DNA of 64,000 nt from Mycobacterium gastri. GTDB lineage: Bacteria; Actinomycetota; Actinomycetes; Mycobacteriales; Mycobacteriaceae. Location of the stretch: NCBI RefSeq assembly GCF_002102175.1, contig NZ_LQOX01000100.1:1-64000 (forward strand), read 5' to 3'. A program made the translations under genes and the position numbers. The notes below the pieces were generated by a model. That model made no database searches and was not told where the DNA came from. It worked only from the letters and a program-made list of their open reading frames with translations. Of the stretch, positions 18,839 through 28,062 are shown in pieces. Positions within the stretch are counted from its first letter, which is position 1. Every line of letters starts with the position of its first letter.

Positions 18839-19844
18839 GATCCGTTGCGCCACAGCAGTGCAGGCAGATGCGAAGCTCTTCGATGAACCGCTGCAGCCGG
18901 TCTTCGACGGCGTCCGCCGACTCGATGGCGGAAGCCAGCAGCGGGCGAGCCATCGCAACCACGTCCGCACCCAGGGCGATCGCTTTGGCCGCGTCCATTC
19001 CGGTGCGGATACCGCCGGAGCCGACCAGCGGAGTCGTCGGCAATGCCTGGCGCACCTCGACGATCGCCTGGGCCGTCGGTATGCCCCAGTCGGCCAAGTT
19101 CGGGTAGCGCAGTTCACCGTAGCGAACCAGCTGCTCGACTCTCGACCACGAGGTACCCCCGGCGCCGGCCACGTCGATACCCGACACCGGCAGTCCGCCG
19201 GGCAGTTGGGTCAACTGTGCAACCGCCCGAGCGCCGATACCGTGGCCCACTTCCTTGAGCAACACCGGGCAGTCCAGCGCGCCGGCGACATCGCACAGCC
19301 GTTGCAGCGATCCGGTGAAGTCGGTGTCCCCGTTGCCCTGGATGGCCTCTTGTAACGAATTAGCATGCACTGCAAGGGCATTGGCTCCTACCCGATCCAG
19401 GGCGTTGCTGATGTCGGGCACGGCGGCTTTCGTCAGCTGCGCCAGGCCGATGTTGCCTATCAGCAGCACGTCCGGGGCCACGTCACGCACTTCGAAACTG
19501 GCCGCGGCCCGCTCCCCCCGTGACCTGTCCAGCATGACCCGCTGCGATCCGAGCATCATTCCCAAACCAAGTCGTTGCGCAGCGGTCGCCAAATTGCGGT
19601 TGATCGCCGCAGAGAGCTCGGCGCCGCCGGTCATCGCACCGATCAGGATCGGCGCACGCAGGCGTGCCCCGAAGAAGTCGGCCGACATGTCAATGTCGTG
19701 GAGGCTGGTTTGGGTCAGAGCGTTGAACGGCAATCGATAACGCTCCAGCCCGGTCGTTACGCCGGCGAAGTTGACGTCGCCGTTGAGGCACACATCGATG
19801 TGGCGCCGTTTGCGACGCCCCATTTCGGCCGGATCGGTCGTCAC
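18798..19844 (-). CDS. fni: Type 2 isopentenyl-diphosphate isomerase (FMN)
   Basis: The 348-residue protein begins with [10 protein letters not shown] and carries [68 protein letters not shown] and [20 protein letters not shown], the full set of Fni landmarks. It interconverts IPP and DMAPP using reduced FMN and Mg2+. M. tuberculosis is known to carry the unrelated type 1 enzyme (idi), so this would be an extra or replacement isomerase. It stands alone, with a convergent MarR gene at its 3' end and no other isoprenoid genes nearby. Confidence 0.92.
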   Translation of the reverse strand: MTTDPAEMGRRKRRHIDVCLNGDVNFAGVTTGLERYRLPFNALTQTSLHDIDMSADFFGARLRAPILIGAMTGGAELSAAINRNLATAAQRLGLGMMLGSQRVMLDRSRGERAAASFEVRDVAPDVLLIGNIGLAQLTKAAVPDISNALDRVGANALAVHANSLQEAIQGNGDTDFTGSLQRLCDVAGALDCPVLLKEVGHGIGARAVAQLTQLPGGLPVSGIDVAGAGGTSWSRVEQLVRYGELRYPNLADWGIPTAQAIVEVRQALPTTPLVGSGGIRTGMDAAKAIALGADVVAMARPLLASAIESADAVEDRLQRFIEELRICLHCCGATDLNALRAVGVTPIR

Positions 19845-19973
19845 GGGACACCGACAGATGTTGTCATCGTGATCCTCATCGACATGTCAGGTGGCGTCCT
19901 AGCGTAGCGTAGCGGTCTGTCAATTTTTGTTAAGAGATTGAAATGTTAAGCTCCACCCGTGCAACGCCCGCAG

Positions 19974-20945
19974 CTAAGCGTGAACCGGGTGGAGCGCGAC
20001 GAGGCCGACCAGCAGCGCGATGGCCATCACGGAGTGAATCACGGTGAAGAAGTGGGCCCAGAGTGGATGTGTCGCACTGTATTGGTTCACCGACACTGGC
20101 AGCGGAACCCGGCTTCGACTCCCCCCATTTCGGTACAACACCTGGTTGTGGAAGACCGCGTAGGCGAGGCAGGCCCCGATCCACAGCGGGAATGCCAGCA
20201 CGGGGGCCGCAGCACGCCCGGTCGCCCAAGCGATTGGTGCGCCGATCAAAACGGTGCCAAAGCCGACGAGCACTCCGATGTTCTTCCATTGCTCGAACAT
20301 CTGAACGTAGTACCGGGAACACTCGGCAAGGCGGGCCTCTGAGGTCGTGCCGGGCCACACGTCCTGAGCCAAGTCGAACCAGATCACGCCGAGCGAGAGC
20401 CAGAAGCCACCGACCAGGACTGCCAGGCCGAATGACGACGGCTCCGCGACGAGCGCGACGCTGAAGAAGAGCACGGCACATGCGAGCAGCACGAACGCGA
20501 GTGTTCGGACAGCCCAATCGGGCGGCAGAGCTGGAATGTCCTCGCGAGTTCGACGACGAGCGACGAGCAGCCCGTCCTCGTTCACTGTTGTCACCGGGCC
20601 AGCGCGCAGTATTGCCCCGACCCACGGCGCAAGTATCCTGCGCAGCGGCCCCGTCAGCCAAAAGTGGAGGCCTGCCAACGCCATCGCGGCGGCTCCGGCC
20701 GCGACGGTCCAGCCAAGCGCGGCGCCCCGCACGGCAGCCCAGCCGATCCATCCGAACGCGGCAAGCAGCCAGATGCGGTCGAAAACCTCGGCGCGTCCGA
20801 GGTACTCGTGGATGGCAACCAGCGTCAGCGGGCTCGGCGCCCGCGCCAAGCACAGCACCGTCGAGAATCCCATCATCGCGGGCACCAGCAACATGGCACT
20901 CGCATCGACGAGGGACGTGAGGGCGCCGACGGCGTCCGAAACCAT
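19974..20945 (-). CDS. Multi-pass membrane protein of unknown function
   Basis: About 323 residues with roughly seven or eight hydrophobic segments (for example MLLVPAMMGFSTVLCLA, WLLAAFGWIGWAAV, TLAFVLLACAVLFFSVALVA, VGFGTVLIGAPIAWATG). A charged cytosolic-looking loop (RRRTREDIPALPPDW) lies in the middle. I do not recognise the family. The ATG used here gives MVSDAVGALTS; one seven codons upstream is also possible. No neighbour suggests a role. Confidence 0.6.
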   Translation of the reverse strand: MVSDAVGALTSLVDASAMLLVPAMMGFSTVLCLARAPSPLTLVAIHEYLGRAEVFDRIWLLAAFGWIGWAAVRGAALGWTVAAGAAAMALAGLHFWLTGPLRRILAPWVGAILRAGPVTTVNEDGLLVARRRTREDIPALPPDWAVRTLAFVLLACAVLFFSVALVAEPSSFGLAVLVGGFWLSLGVIWFDLAQDVWPGTTSEARLAECSRYYVQMFEQWKNIGVLVGFGTVLIGAPIAWATGRAAAPVLAFPLWIGACLAYAVFHNQVLYRNGGSRSRVPLPVSVNQYSATHPLWAHFFTVIHSVMAIALLVGLVALHPVHA

Positions 20946-21129
20946 GGCTTGACAGTATTCGGCCAAGCCTACTGCGCATCGTGGTCCGGCTCGGGATCGT
21001 GCGGTGGACGCCCCGATACCCCGAGGATGAGCTGTTGGGCGAGGCGGTCGGTGAAGGACGGTTGGACTTTAGCGCGCGATTCACAATTCTCGTCAACAGC
21101 CGCGCACGCCTCTCGGCCATCTTGCCCCG

Positions 21130-21390
21130 CGCGGCGGGGAGGACTACTTTCGCGACGACGCCATCCCCGCGCTGGAGCGCCACCATCGCAACAACGTGAT
21201 CGTCGACACCAACTGGCCACCGCTGACCGTGTTCGCGCCGCTGCTCAGCGCCGTGGACGCACTGGTGGTCGGCTACGGCATCCTGCTGCGGGTGCTGACC
21301 AGCCGGCAAGTGCGCAAGACAGCACGATATGGACCCCGGCCCGCCCGCACCAGCACCCGTGCCGGGGTCACCGCCAGCGTCGCTGACTGA
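21130..21390 (+). pseudogene. Remnant of an unidentified gene
   Basis: One frame reads APRGGEDYFRDDAIPAL, then VIVDTNWPPLTVFAP and a hydrophobic stretch VDALVVGYGILLRVL before the stop. It looks like the natural C-terminus of a protein, but no start or upstream domain is present. I cannot name the family. Confidence 0.3.
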
Positions 21391-21398
21391 TCCGAAAC

Positions 21399-22826
21399 CT
21401 ACTCAGCCATTGCGCCTTTCGCCCCTGACAAGTTTCTTAGCGGCGATCGAGGTCCTGTCGAGTTGCCCTGCGTCGATGTCTGTCCGCCCACTCGTGCGGC
21501 CGCCTCGGACATGACGGCGACGGTTTGTTCGTCGACGTGCCCGAGATAACCGGCCGGCGTCACGGCGTCGGCCAGTTTCGGGTCGCGGCGCCCAACGAGG
21601 GTGGCGAACGACTCGCCACTCTCCAGGGAGGCGGTGACCAGCGCTTCCAACTGGTCGTGGGCGGCTTGGCGGCCGAGCACCGGCGCCAACCGCATCATCA
21701 CCGATTCGGCCATGATCAGCCCGTGGGTCCGGTCGAGATTGGCCGCCATCGCCGCGGCGTCCACGCGCAGCCCGGCGAGCACGTCGGCCGCGGTGTGTAC
21801 GGCGCCTCCGCAGACGGCCAGCGCCGGGGCCAGCGAGTGCCACTCCAGGGACCAGACGGCCGTTGCCCGTTCGGCGTCAGCCACGGCGGCATCGAGGGCG
21901 AGATCGAGGTACGTGCGGGTCAGCCGTGCGGCCCGGATGAGCTGTTGTGAGCCGATGGGATTGCGTTTCTGAGGCATGGTGCTGCTGACGCCGCGACCCG
22001 GTGCGCTGGGCTCGCTCAGCTCGGCGAGTTCGGTCTGGGAACCCACGACGATGTCGAGTCCGATCTTGGCCAACGAGGCCGCCACCTGCGCAGCCCACGC
22101 GACGACCTCGACAAAGCGATCACGGGTCGCGTGCCAGCTGATCGACGGCGCGGCCAAACCGAGACGCCGGGCCAGCTCACGGCGAATCTCCGGGCCGTGC
22201 GGCGCCATCGCGGCGAGGCTGCCGACGGCGCCGCCGAGCTGAACCATCGCGACCCGGGGCCGCAACTCGGCGAGCCGGTCCAGATGGCGCAGCAGCGGCG
22301 CGGTCCACGACGCCACGCGGTAGCCGAACGTGATCGGTAGAGCGTGCTGCAGCTGACTGCGGCCGACCATCACTGCGCTGCCATGCTTGGTTGCTAGCTC
22401 CATCAGCGCGGCCAACGTGCGCAAGAGATCCCGCTCGATGACATCCAGCGCTGCGACGGTCTGCAAGACCGCGGCAGTGTCCATGATGTCTTGGGTGGTA
22501 GCGCCCCAATGGGCGTACTGCCCCAGACCGTCGGGCAGGATCACGGCAAGTTGTTCGACGAGGCCGACGATCGGATACCCGGCCGCGTTCGTGCGGCTGG
22601 CGAGGCGCGCGATGTCGAGGTCGTCGATCGTCACGGCGCGCAGCGCCGGTGCGACCTCGGCCGGGACCACGTCCAGGTCAGCTTGCGCCGCCGCCAGCTC
22701 CGCTTCGACCTGCAGGAATCGGGCCAGCAACCCACGCTCGCCGAGGATCGCTCGCAGCTCGTCGGTAGTGTGCAAGCCGCCGAACACGGCGCCGTCCAGC
22801 GCAGACAGCGCCGTCGATGGAATCAT
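21399..22826 (-). CDS. Fumarase/aspartase superfamily lyase, PcaB-like
   Basis: The 475-residue protein belongs to the adenylosuccinate lyase / 3-carboxy-cis,cis-muconate cycloisomerase group. The start is fixed by AGGAGT six bases upstream of the ATG. Motifs are GLVEQLAVILPDG and HWGATTQDIMDTA near the N-terminus, HALPITFGYRVASW with the catalytic His region, and the signature SSTMPQKRNPIGS. The closest family I recognise is PcaB of protocatechuate breakdown, but no other pca genes are in the window. An argininosuccinate- or adenylosuccinate-type lyase of secondary metabolism is an alternative. The C-terminal 30 residues are polar and variable. Confidence 0.75.
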   Translation of the reverse strand: MIPSTALSALDGAVFGGLHTTDELRAILGERGLLARFLQVEAELAAAQADLDVVPAEVAPALRAVTIDDLDIARLASRTNAAGYPIVGLVEQLAVILPDGLGQYAHWGATTQDIMDTAAVLQTVAALDVIERDLLRTLAALMELATKHGSAVMVGRSQLQHALPITFGYRVASWTAPLLRHLDRLAELRPRVAMVQLGGAVGSLAAMAPHGPEIRRELARRLGLAAPSISWHATRDRFVEVVAWAAQVAASLAKIGLDIVVGSQTELAELSEPSAPGRGVSSTMPQKRNPIGSQQLIRAARLTRTYLDLALDAAVADAERATAVWSLEWHSLAPALAVCGGAVHTAADVLAGLRVDAAAMAANLDRTHGLIMAESVMMRLAPVLGRQAAHDQLEALVTASLESGESFATLVGRRDPKLADAVTPAGYLGHVDEQTVAVMSEAAARVGGQTSTQGNSTGPRSPLRNLSGAKGAMAE

Positions 22827-22944
22827 GGTCACTCCTGTGCGCCGAAGTATGAGGTGTCGCGGGCGGCCCCACAGTACACCGGGACAGAAATGCGCACCCC
22901 GCAAAATGAAAGTCGGTGACGTTGTGGAGCGGAACAGCATGGGC

Positions 22945-23239
22945 TCGGATCCCCATCTGTGCTAGTGCGATGGCAACCAGACGTACGAGCCCGTCATCGG
23001 TGAGCCGGTCGGAATCAGCCATCCAGTCGACGCCGTCGGCGAGGCATGCAGTACGAGCATCGAAGGTTGCACCGGTCGGTCAGCGACACCCGGAGGTCCA
23101 CAGTCTGCCGTCCGAATCTGTCGATCAGGCAAGGGATCTTTGGGCGAACGTAGGTTGGCCGCCCCGTGGTTTCGATCAGGTTGGCGAATCGGAGGTCATG
23201 CGGCCCATGGTCGCGCCGGTCCCCGCCGGTTCGCCGCAT
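22945..23239 (-). pseudogene. moaA 5' fragment (GTP 3',8-cyclase), frameshifted
   Basis: The minus strand reads [29 protein letters not shown] split over the usual MoaA start, including the radical-SAM cluster motif CxxxCxxC. Straight after CMP the frame shifts; the next frame continues [21 protein letters not shown] and stops matching near 22945. Only about the first 75 residues of a 330-350 residue enzyme remain, so it cannot work. It is a leftover of a molybdenum-cofactor gene. Confidence 0.75.
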
Positions 23240-23336
23240 CCGTACGGATTGATGCGCGAGCCGTGGCAAGACCGACCGTTGACGATTGTGAGGGAATTAC
23301 GCGACGGATTGACGCGATATGCGCCACGATGTGACG

Positions 23337-24281
23337 ATGGCCGCGATGAGGGACCTTCAGGGCAAGGTGGCGGTCGTCACCGGCGGAGCCGGCGGCATCG
23401 GCCGGGCCATCGGCCGGCGTTTCGGCCGGGAGGGCATGAAGGTGGTGCTGGCCGACGTGCTCGCCGAGCCGTTGGAGGCGGCGACCAGCGAACTCGCGGG
23501 TGCGGGCATCGAGGTGACCGGAGTGGTCACCGATGTCACCGACTATTCCTCGGTCGAGTCGCTGGCCGAGCAGACGCTCCGCCACTTCGGCGCGGTGCAC
23601 GTGGTCTGCAACAACGCCGGCACCGGCGGGGTCTCCGAGGGCTACCTGTGGGAACACGACCTTGCCGACTGGCGCTGGGGAATCGACGTCAACGTGCTGG
23701 GCGTCATCCACGGCATCAAGGCCTTCGTGCCCATCCTGCTCGAGCAGGGCGAGGGACACGTGGTCAACACCTGTTCGGGCAACGGCGGGTTCGCGCCGAT
23801 CGCCCGGGGCGCCCTGGGCGGCCCGGCCAATGCCGTCTACCCGATGACCAAGGCCGCGGTGCTCTGCCTGACCGAGAGCCTCTATACCCACTTGGAGATG
23901 ACCGGGACGCGGGTGCGGGCGCATGTCCTTTTTCCCAGCGGCTTCTTGAACACCGGGATCTGGGAGTCCTGGCGGCACCGGCCGGAGCGCTACGCCGCGA
24001 CCCAGCAACGCCGGACACCCGAGCCGACTCTGGCGGCGGTCGTGGACCGCTTCGAGGCTGCCGGCCGCCGCGTCGAGTTCACCCCGCTCGAGACGGTCGC
24101 GGACCAGCTGGTTGAGGGGATCCGGGCGGACCGCTTCTGGGTGATGGGTCCACCCACATCCGCCGACGAGGTCGTGAGCCGCAAAGCCGCATCGATCATG
24201 GCCCGCGCCAACCCCGACTACCTGGTCGACGTCCTCAGCCGGCATGCCGGGAAGCAAGCAACCGAAGGAGCGCAGCGTTGA
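23337..24281 (+). CDS. Short-chain dehydrogenase/reductase
   Basis: The product of about 314 residues is a classical-type SDR: VAVVTGGAGGIGRAIG for cofactor binding, ADV after strand 2, NNAGTGG, and the catalytic VYPMTKAAV (YxxxK). A C-terminal extension of about 60 residues is typical of mycobacterial SDRs. Three closely spaced ATGs exist; I used the second. It opens a four-gene plus-strand operon with an acetoacetate-decarboxylase-like protein (its stop overlaps the TTG start) and two amidohydrolases. It probably oxidises or reduces a hydroxyl/keto group in that pathway. Confidence 0.88.
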   Translation: MAAMRDLQGKVAVVTGGAGGIGRAIGRRFGREGMKVVLADVLAEPLEAATSELAGAGIEVTGVVTDVTDYSSVESLAEQTLRHFGAVHVVCNNAGTGGVSEGYLWEHDLADWRWGIDVNVLGVIHGIKAFVPILLEQGEGHVVNTCSGNGGFAPIARGALGGPANAVYPMTKAAVLCLTESLYTHLEMTGTRVRAHVLFPSGFLNTGIWESWRHRPERYAATQQRRTPEPTLAAVVDRFEAAGRRVEFTPLETVADQLVEGIRADRFWVMGPPTSADEVVSRKAASIMARANPDYLVDVLSRHAGKQATEGAQR

Positions 24282-25078
24282 GCACCGCAGTCCGATATGG
24301 TCCCCGCCCACCCCAGGCGCAAGTGGACCACGAGATCGACCTCACCAAGGCGCCCATCGCCACCGAGGCGGTGACCGTCACCTACCTCACCGATCCGGAG
24401 ATTGTCGCAGCGGTGCTGCCCAAGCCGCTGGAGCCGGCCGACGAACCGTTGGTGCGGGTCCAGCTTCTGCGGGTCCGGATAGACGGCAGGCCGCCGTTCG
24501 GGTCGGCGGTGTTTTCGGTGACCGCCCGCCATGGCGAGCTCCGGGGCGACTATCCCCTCTTCATGCCCCAGTCGACCGAGCAATCGGTCACGGGCGGGCG
24601 CGAAACGTTCGGCGAGCCCAAGAAACTGGGCCGAATCGAGGTGCAGCGCGACGGCGACCGCATCACCGCAACCGTGGAGCGGCTGGGCTATCGGCTCATC
24701 ACCCTGAAAGGCCGGGTCACCGGCCCGGCACAGTTGCCGGATGACCAGGTCGACACCGAGTTCTACTTCAAATTCCTGCGTTCCCCCGACGGCAACGGCA
24801 TCACCGACCCCCACCTGGTCTACGGCGAGTACCACCGGCACTACGAGCTGCTGGACAACATCGAGGGCGCCCTCGAGTTGGGTGAGTCGCCGCTGGACCC
24901 GGTGGCCGACATCGTGATCCGCCAGATCGGGTCGATGACCTGGTGCCGCCGGCGCACCGTCCAGGTGGCCAGGATCGCCGAGCGGGTGCCGCAGGAGTGG
25001 CTGCTGCCCTACGTGCACCAGCGCTACGACGACCCGGTCCTGTCGGCGTCCCCGGCCCCCGAGCCGGCGCGGGTATAG
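24278..25078 (+). CDS. Acetoacetate decarboxylase-family protein
   Basis: The 266-residue protein has the ADC fold signature. The key region GGRETFGEPKKLGRI contains the lysine pair where true ADC has its Schiff-base lysine. PLFMPQSTEQSVT and EYHRHYELLDNIEG also fit. The TTG start overlaps the SDR stop (TTGA), and GAAGGAG lies seven bases upstream. Family members decarboxylate beta-keto acids or act as aldolase-dehydratases. Its place between an SDR and two amidohydrolases suggests processing of a keto acid from ring or chain cleavage. Confidence 0.82.
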   Translation: MSTAVRYGPRPPQAQVDHEIDLTKAPIATEAVTVTYLTDPEIVAAVLPKPLEPADEPLVRVQLLRVRIDGRPPFGSAVFSVTARHGELRGDYPLFMPQSTEQSVTGGRETFGEPKKLGRIEVQRDGDRITATVERLGYRLITLKGRVTGPAQLPDDQVDTEFYFKFLRSPDGNGITDPHLVYGEYHRHYELLDNIEGALELGESPLDPVADIVIRQIGSMTWCRRRTVQVARIAERVPQEWLLPYVHQRYDDPVLSASPAPEPARV

Positions 25079-25080
25079 CC

Positions 25081-26295
25081 ATGGACCGATACACCGTCAT
25101 CTCGGCCGACTGCCACGCCGGCGCCGACCTGCTCGACTACCGCGCGTACCTCGATCCGCAATACCGGGACGAATTCGACGGCTGGGCACAGACGTTCGTG
25201 AACCCGTTCGGCGATCTCACCGAGCCCGACGCCGAGCGCAACTGGAACAGCGATCGGCGCAACCGCGAGCTGGATGAGGACGGCATCGCGGGGGAGGTCC
25301 TCTTCCCCAATACCGTGCCTCCGTTCTTTCCCCTCGGGAGCCTGGCCGCTCCGGCACCCGAGACCGCCCGGGAACTCGAGCTGCGCTGGGCCGGCCTGCG
25401 CGCGCACAATCGCTGGCTGGCCGACTTCTGCTCCCTGTCGCCCCAGCGGCGCGCCGGAGTGGGCCAGATCCTGCTCGGGGATCTCGACGAAGCCGTCGCC
25501 GAGCTGGCCCAGATCGCCAAGCTGGGGCTGCGCGGCGGCGTGCTGCTGCCCGGTGTCGCCCCAGGTACCGGCATCCCCCCGCTATACGCCGAGCACTGGG
25601 AGCCGCTGTGGGCGGCATGCGAGGAGGCGGGCGTGGTGGTCAACCACCACGGCGGCAACGCCGGACCGACCCCGACCGACGGGTGGGGCAGCTCGTTCGC
25701 GGTGTGGGTGTACGAGGCCCATTGGTGGTCGCACCGGGCGCTGTGGCACCTGATCTTCAGCGGCGCACTCGATCGCCATCCGGACCTCACCGTGGTCTTC
25801 ACCGAGCAGAGCACCGGGTGGATACCGGCGACGCTCGACTCGCTCGACGTGGCGGCCGCGCGTTTCGGGCGAGCGAACTCGGCGATCGCCCGCTTCGCCG
25901 GCCCCACCGCCGGCTCGCTGCCCCTCAAACCCAGCCAGTACTGGGCCCGCCAGTGTTACACCGGTGCCAGCTTCCTGCGCCCGGTCGAGTGTGCCCAGCG
26001 CCACCGAATCGGCGTCGACCGGATCATGTGGGCAAGCGACTATCCGCACTTGGAGGGGACCGCTCCCTACAGCCGGGAGGCGCTGCGCCACACCTTCAGC
26101 GACGTCCCGGCCGACGAGGTGGCGGCCATGGTCGGCGGGAACGCCGCCGCCGTCTACCGCTTCGACCTCGAGGCCCTCGCACCGCTGGCCGACAGGATCG
26201 GCCCGACCGTCGCCGAAGTCGCCGAGCCGCTGGCGGCCGTGCCCGCCGACGCGAGCAGCACCGCCTTCGAGCCCGACCCCATCCGCGCCTGGTAG
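25081..26295 (+). CDS. Amidohydrolase-2 family metal-dependent hydrolase 1
   Basis: The product of about 404 residues starts MDRYTVISADCHAGADL just after the ADC-like gene. It is a TIM-barrel amidohydrolase of the ACMSD/gamma-resorcylate decarboxylase type. The metal site is suggested by SADCHA at the N-terminus, VVNHHGGNAG in the middle and MWASDYPHLEG at the C-terminus. Members hydrolyse C-C or C-N bonds or remove CO2 from aromatic acids. It is followed by a paralogue, so the two may form a heteromer or act in sequence. Confidence 0.85.
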   Translation: MDRYTVISADCHAGADLLDYRAYLDPQYRDEFDGWAQTFVNPFGDLTEPDAERNWNSDRRNRELDEDGIAGEVLFPNTVPPFFPLGSLAAPAPETARELELRWAGLRAHNRWLADFCSLSPQRRAGVGQILLGDLDEAVAELAQIAKLGLRGGVLLPGVAPGTGIPPLYAEHWEPLWAACEEAGVVVNHHGGNAGPTPTDGWGSSFAVWVYEAHWWSHRALWHLIFSGALDRHPDLTVVFTEQSTGWIPATLDSLDVAAARFGRANSAIARFAGPTAGSLPLKPSQYWARQCYTGASFLRPVECAQRHRIGVDRIMWASDYPHLEGTAPYSREALRHTFSDVPADEVAAMVGGNAAAVYRFDLEALAPLADRIGPTVAEVAEPLAAVPADASSTAFEPDPIRAW

Positions 26296-26308
26296 CGAAA
26301 GGACCACC

Positions 26309-27586
26309 GTGAACACCCGGGACCCCTACATCATCATCTCCGCGGACTGCCACGCCGAGTTGCCGACCGACCGGTACCGCGAGTACATCGACCCGGAATA
26401 CCGCGAGGACTTCGAGGCCTACCTGGTCGAGAAGGCGGCCGCGGCTCAGGTCGGCGGATTGATCGACGAGCAGTTCGCGCAGCAGTGGTTCTCCGAGCAC
26501 GGCGACGGCATCGCCGGCGGGTGGGATGTAGGTCTGCGCGACAAAGAACTCGACGGCGACGGGGTGGTCGGCGAGGTCATCTTCCCCGATGCCGACGCCG
26601 TGAGCGGGGTCGCCGGGGCCCCGTTCGGCGCCGGCCTGGCCCAGTCGGGCGACCTCGACCCGGGCCGGGCGATGGCCGGGGCGCGGGCCCACAACCGCTG
26701 GTTGGCCGAGCTGTGCAGCCACAGCCCCGAGCGGCGGGCCGGGGTGGCGGTCGTGCCAATACTGGCGGACATCGATGCGGCGGTGGCCGAAATCACCCGG
26801 GCCGCTGAGTCCGGGCTGCGGGGCGGGATCATGATCCCGGCGCGCTGGGCCGGCTACCCGCCTTACCACGACCGTCGCTACGACCAGGTCTGGGCCGCCT
26901 GCCAGGACCTGCAGATGCCGGTACACACCCACGTCGGCGCCGCCCCGCAGGAGGACTACGGCGAGCACCTGGGCATCTACGTCACCGAGGTGCGCTGGTG
27001 GGGGGTCCGGCCGCTGTGGTTCGCCTTGTGGTCCGGGGTTTTCGAACGCTTCCCCCGGCTGCGCTGGGGAGCCACCGAGTGCGGCGCGTTTTGGGCTAGC
27101 GACCTGCTCTGGCTGATGGATACGCGGTTCCTGCGTGAGCATTCGGCCAAGAAGATGAGCCGTCGGATGGAGGGCGATCTGACGATGCCGCCCTCGGCGT
27201 ACTTCGACCGGAACTGCTTTATCGGGGCAACCACCACCGAGCGCCGGGAACTCGCGCGGCGCCACGAGATCGGCGTATCAAACATGCTGTGGGGCAACGA
27301 TTTTCCCCATCCGGAAGGGACCTGGCCGCACACCCGCGACTGGCTGAAGCGCTCGTTCTGGGACATTCCCGTGGCGGAAACACGGCAGATCCTGGGCCTG
27401 GCGGCGGCCGAGGTGTACAACTTCGACCTGGGCGCGCTGGCCGGCCTGGCCGAGCGCATCGGCCCGACCCCCGAGGACTTGGGCCAGGACGACGCGGTGA
27501 GCGTCCCCAAGTGGGAGGCGGCCCGGCAGGCCGGACGCCACTGGCTGACGGGTGCGGAGCCGCTGCCCGAGCTGGTGGAGAGCTAG
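26309..27586 (+). CDS. Amidohydrolase-2 family metal-dependent hydrolase 2
   Basis: The 425-residue protein starts at a GTG with GAAAGGA just upstream. It shares the plan of the preceding gene: IISADCHAELPTDRYREYIDPEYREDFEAYL, RAHNRWLAELCSHSPERRAG, MPVHTHVGA, WGNDFPHPEGTWPHT. The central metal-ligand region reads HTHVG rather than NHHGG, so the two paralogues have diverged and may use different substrates. It ends the SDR operon and converges on the small membrane protein gene, the two 3' ends overlapping by 4 bp. Confidence 0.85.
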   Translation: MNTRDPYIIISADCHAELPTDRYREYIDPEYREDFEAYLVEKAAAAQVGGLIDEQFAQQWFSEHGDGIAGGWDVGLRDKELDGDGVVGEVIFPDADAVSGVAGAPFGAGLAQSGDLDPGRAMAGARAHNRWLAELCSHSPERRAGVAVVPILADIDAAVAEITRAAESGLRGGIMIPARWAGYPPYHDRRYDQVWAACQDLQMPVHTHVGAAPQEDYGEHLGIYVTEVRWWGVRPLWFALWSGVFERFPRLRWGATECGAFWASDLLWLMDTRFLREHSAKKMSRRMEGDLTMPPSAYFDRNCFIGATTTERRELARRHEIGVSNMLWGNDFPHPEGTWPHTRDWLKRSFWDIPVAETRQILGLAAAEVYNFDLGALAGLAERIGPTPEDLGQDDAVSVPKWEAARQAGRHWLTGAEPLPELVES

Positions 27587-28062
27587 AAATTCGACTCCAC
27601 CTCGCGTTGACCTGACTGCGCAACCGGTGCGGCTGTTTTGCGGGCACTCGGCAGCCGCCTTTTCAAGATCGCGACCCGGTGTAGCTGAGCAGCCAGGTTT
27701 ATCGCCCCCAACATGGGTAGCACCCCGATAAACGTTCGCAGTGAGGGGGTGCGGCCATGCAATTGTTCAAGACTGCCGAAGACATACAAGCATCCGATGG
27801 TGAAGATGGCCGCGGGGATGGAGTATGCCAGCAAGGACCTGCGATCCGCGATGACCTGCGTCGCAAAATCCAACTCGTCCTTCGACATCGGTTCGCCTTT
27901 GCGCAGCTTACTCAAGACCATTCTGACACTTCCGACATTTTCGCTCATCGGAGTAGGTTCGCGCGCCAGAAGCCGTCTTACGAAAACAAAAGCGCAAACA
28001 GCAAAAACCAGCTCTGCCGCGAACGAAAATATTGTCAGACAACCAAATAAACTCAGGCTCAT
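27583..28062 (-). CDS. Small membrane protein coupled to mmpL
   Basis: The 159-residue protein has an N-terminal hydrophobic segment ([19 protein letters not shown]), a charged stretch ([20 protein letters not shown]) and two further hydrophobic helices ([34 protein letters not shown]). The tail is basic. Its start overlaps the mmpL stop by 4 bp (ATGA), so it is translated after mmpL. I do not know the family. It may be an accessory subunit of the MmpS/MmpL exporter. Confidence 0.65.
   Translation of the reverse strand: MSLSLFGCLTIFSFAAELVFAVCAFVFVRRLLAREPTPMSENVGSVRMVLSKLRKGEPMSKDELDFATQVIADRRSLLAYSIPAAIFTIGCLYVFGSLEQLHGRTPSLRTFIGVLPMLGAINLAAQLHRVAILKRRLPSARKTAAPVAQSGQREVESNF

Noticed and set aside
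22678..22944. Minus-strand continuation after the moaA fragment as a separate gene
   Set aside because: It overlaps the well-supported 5' end of the PcaB-like gene in another frame and loses all similarity to MoaA.
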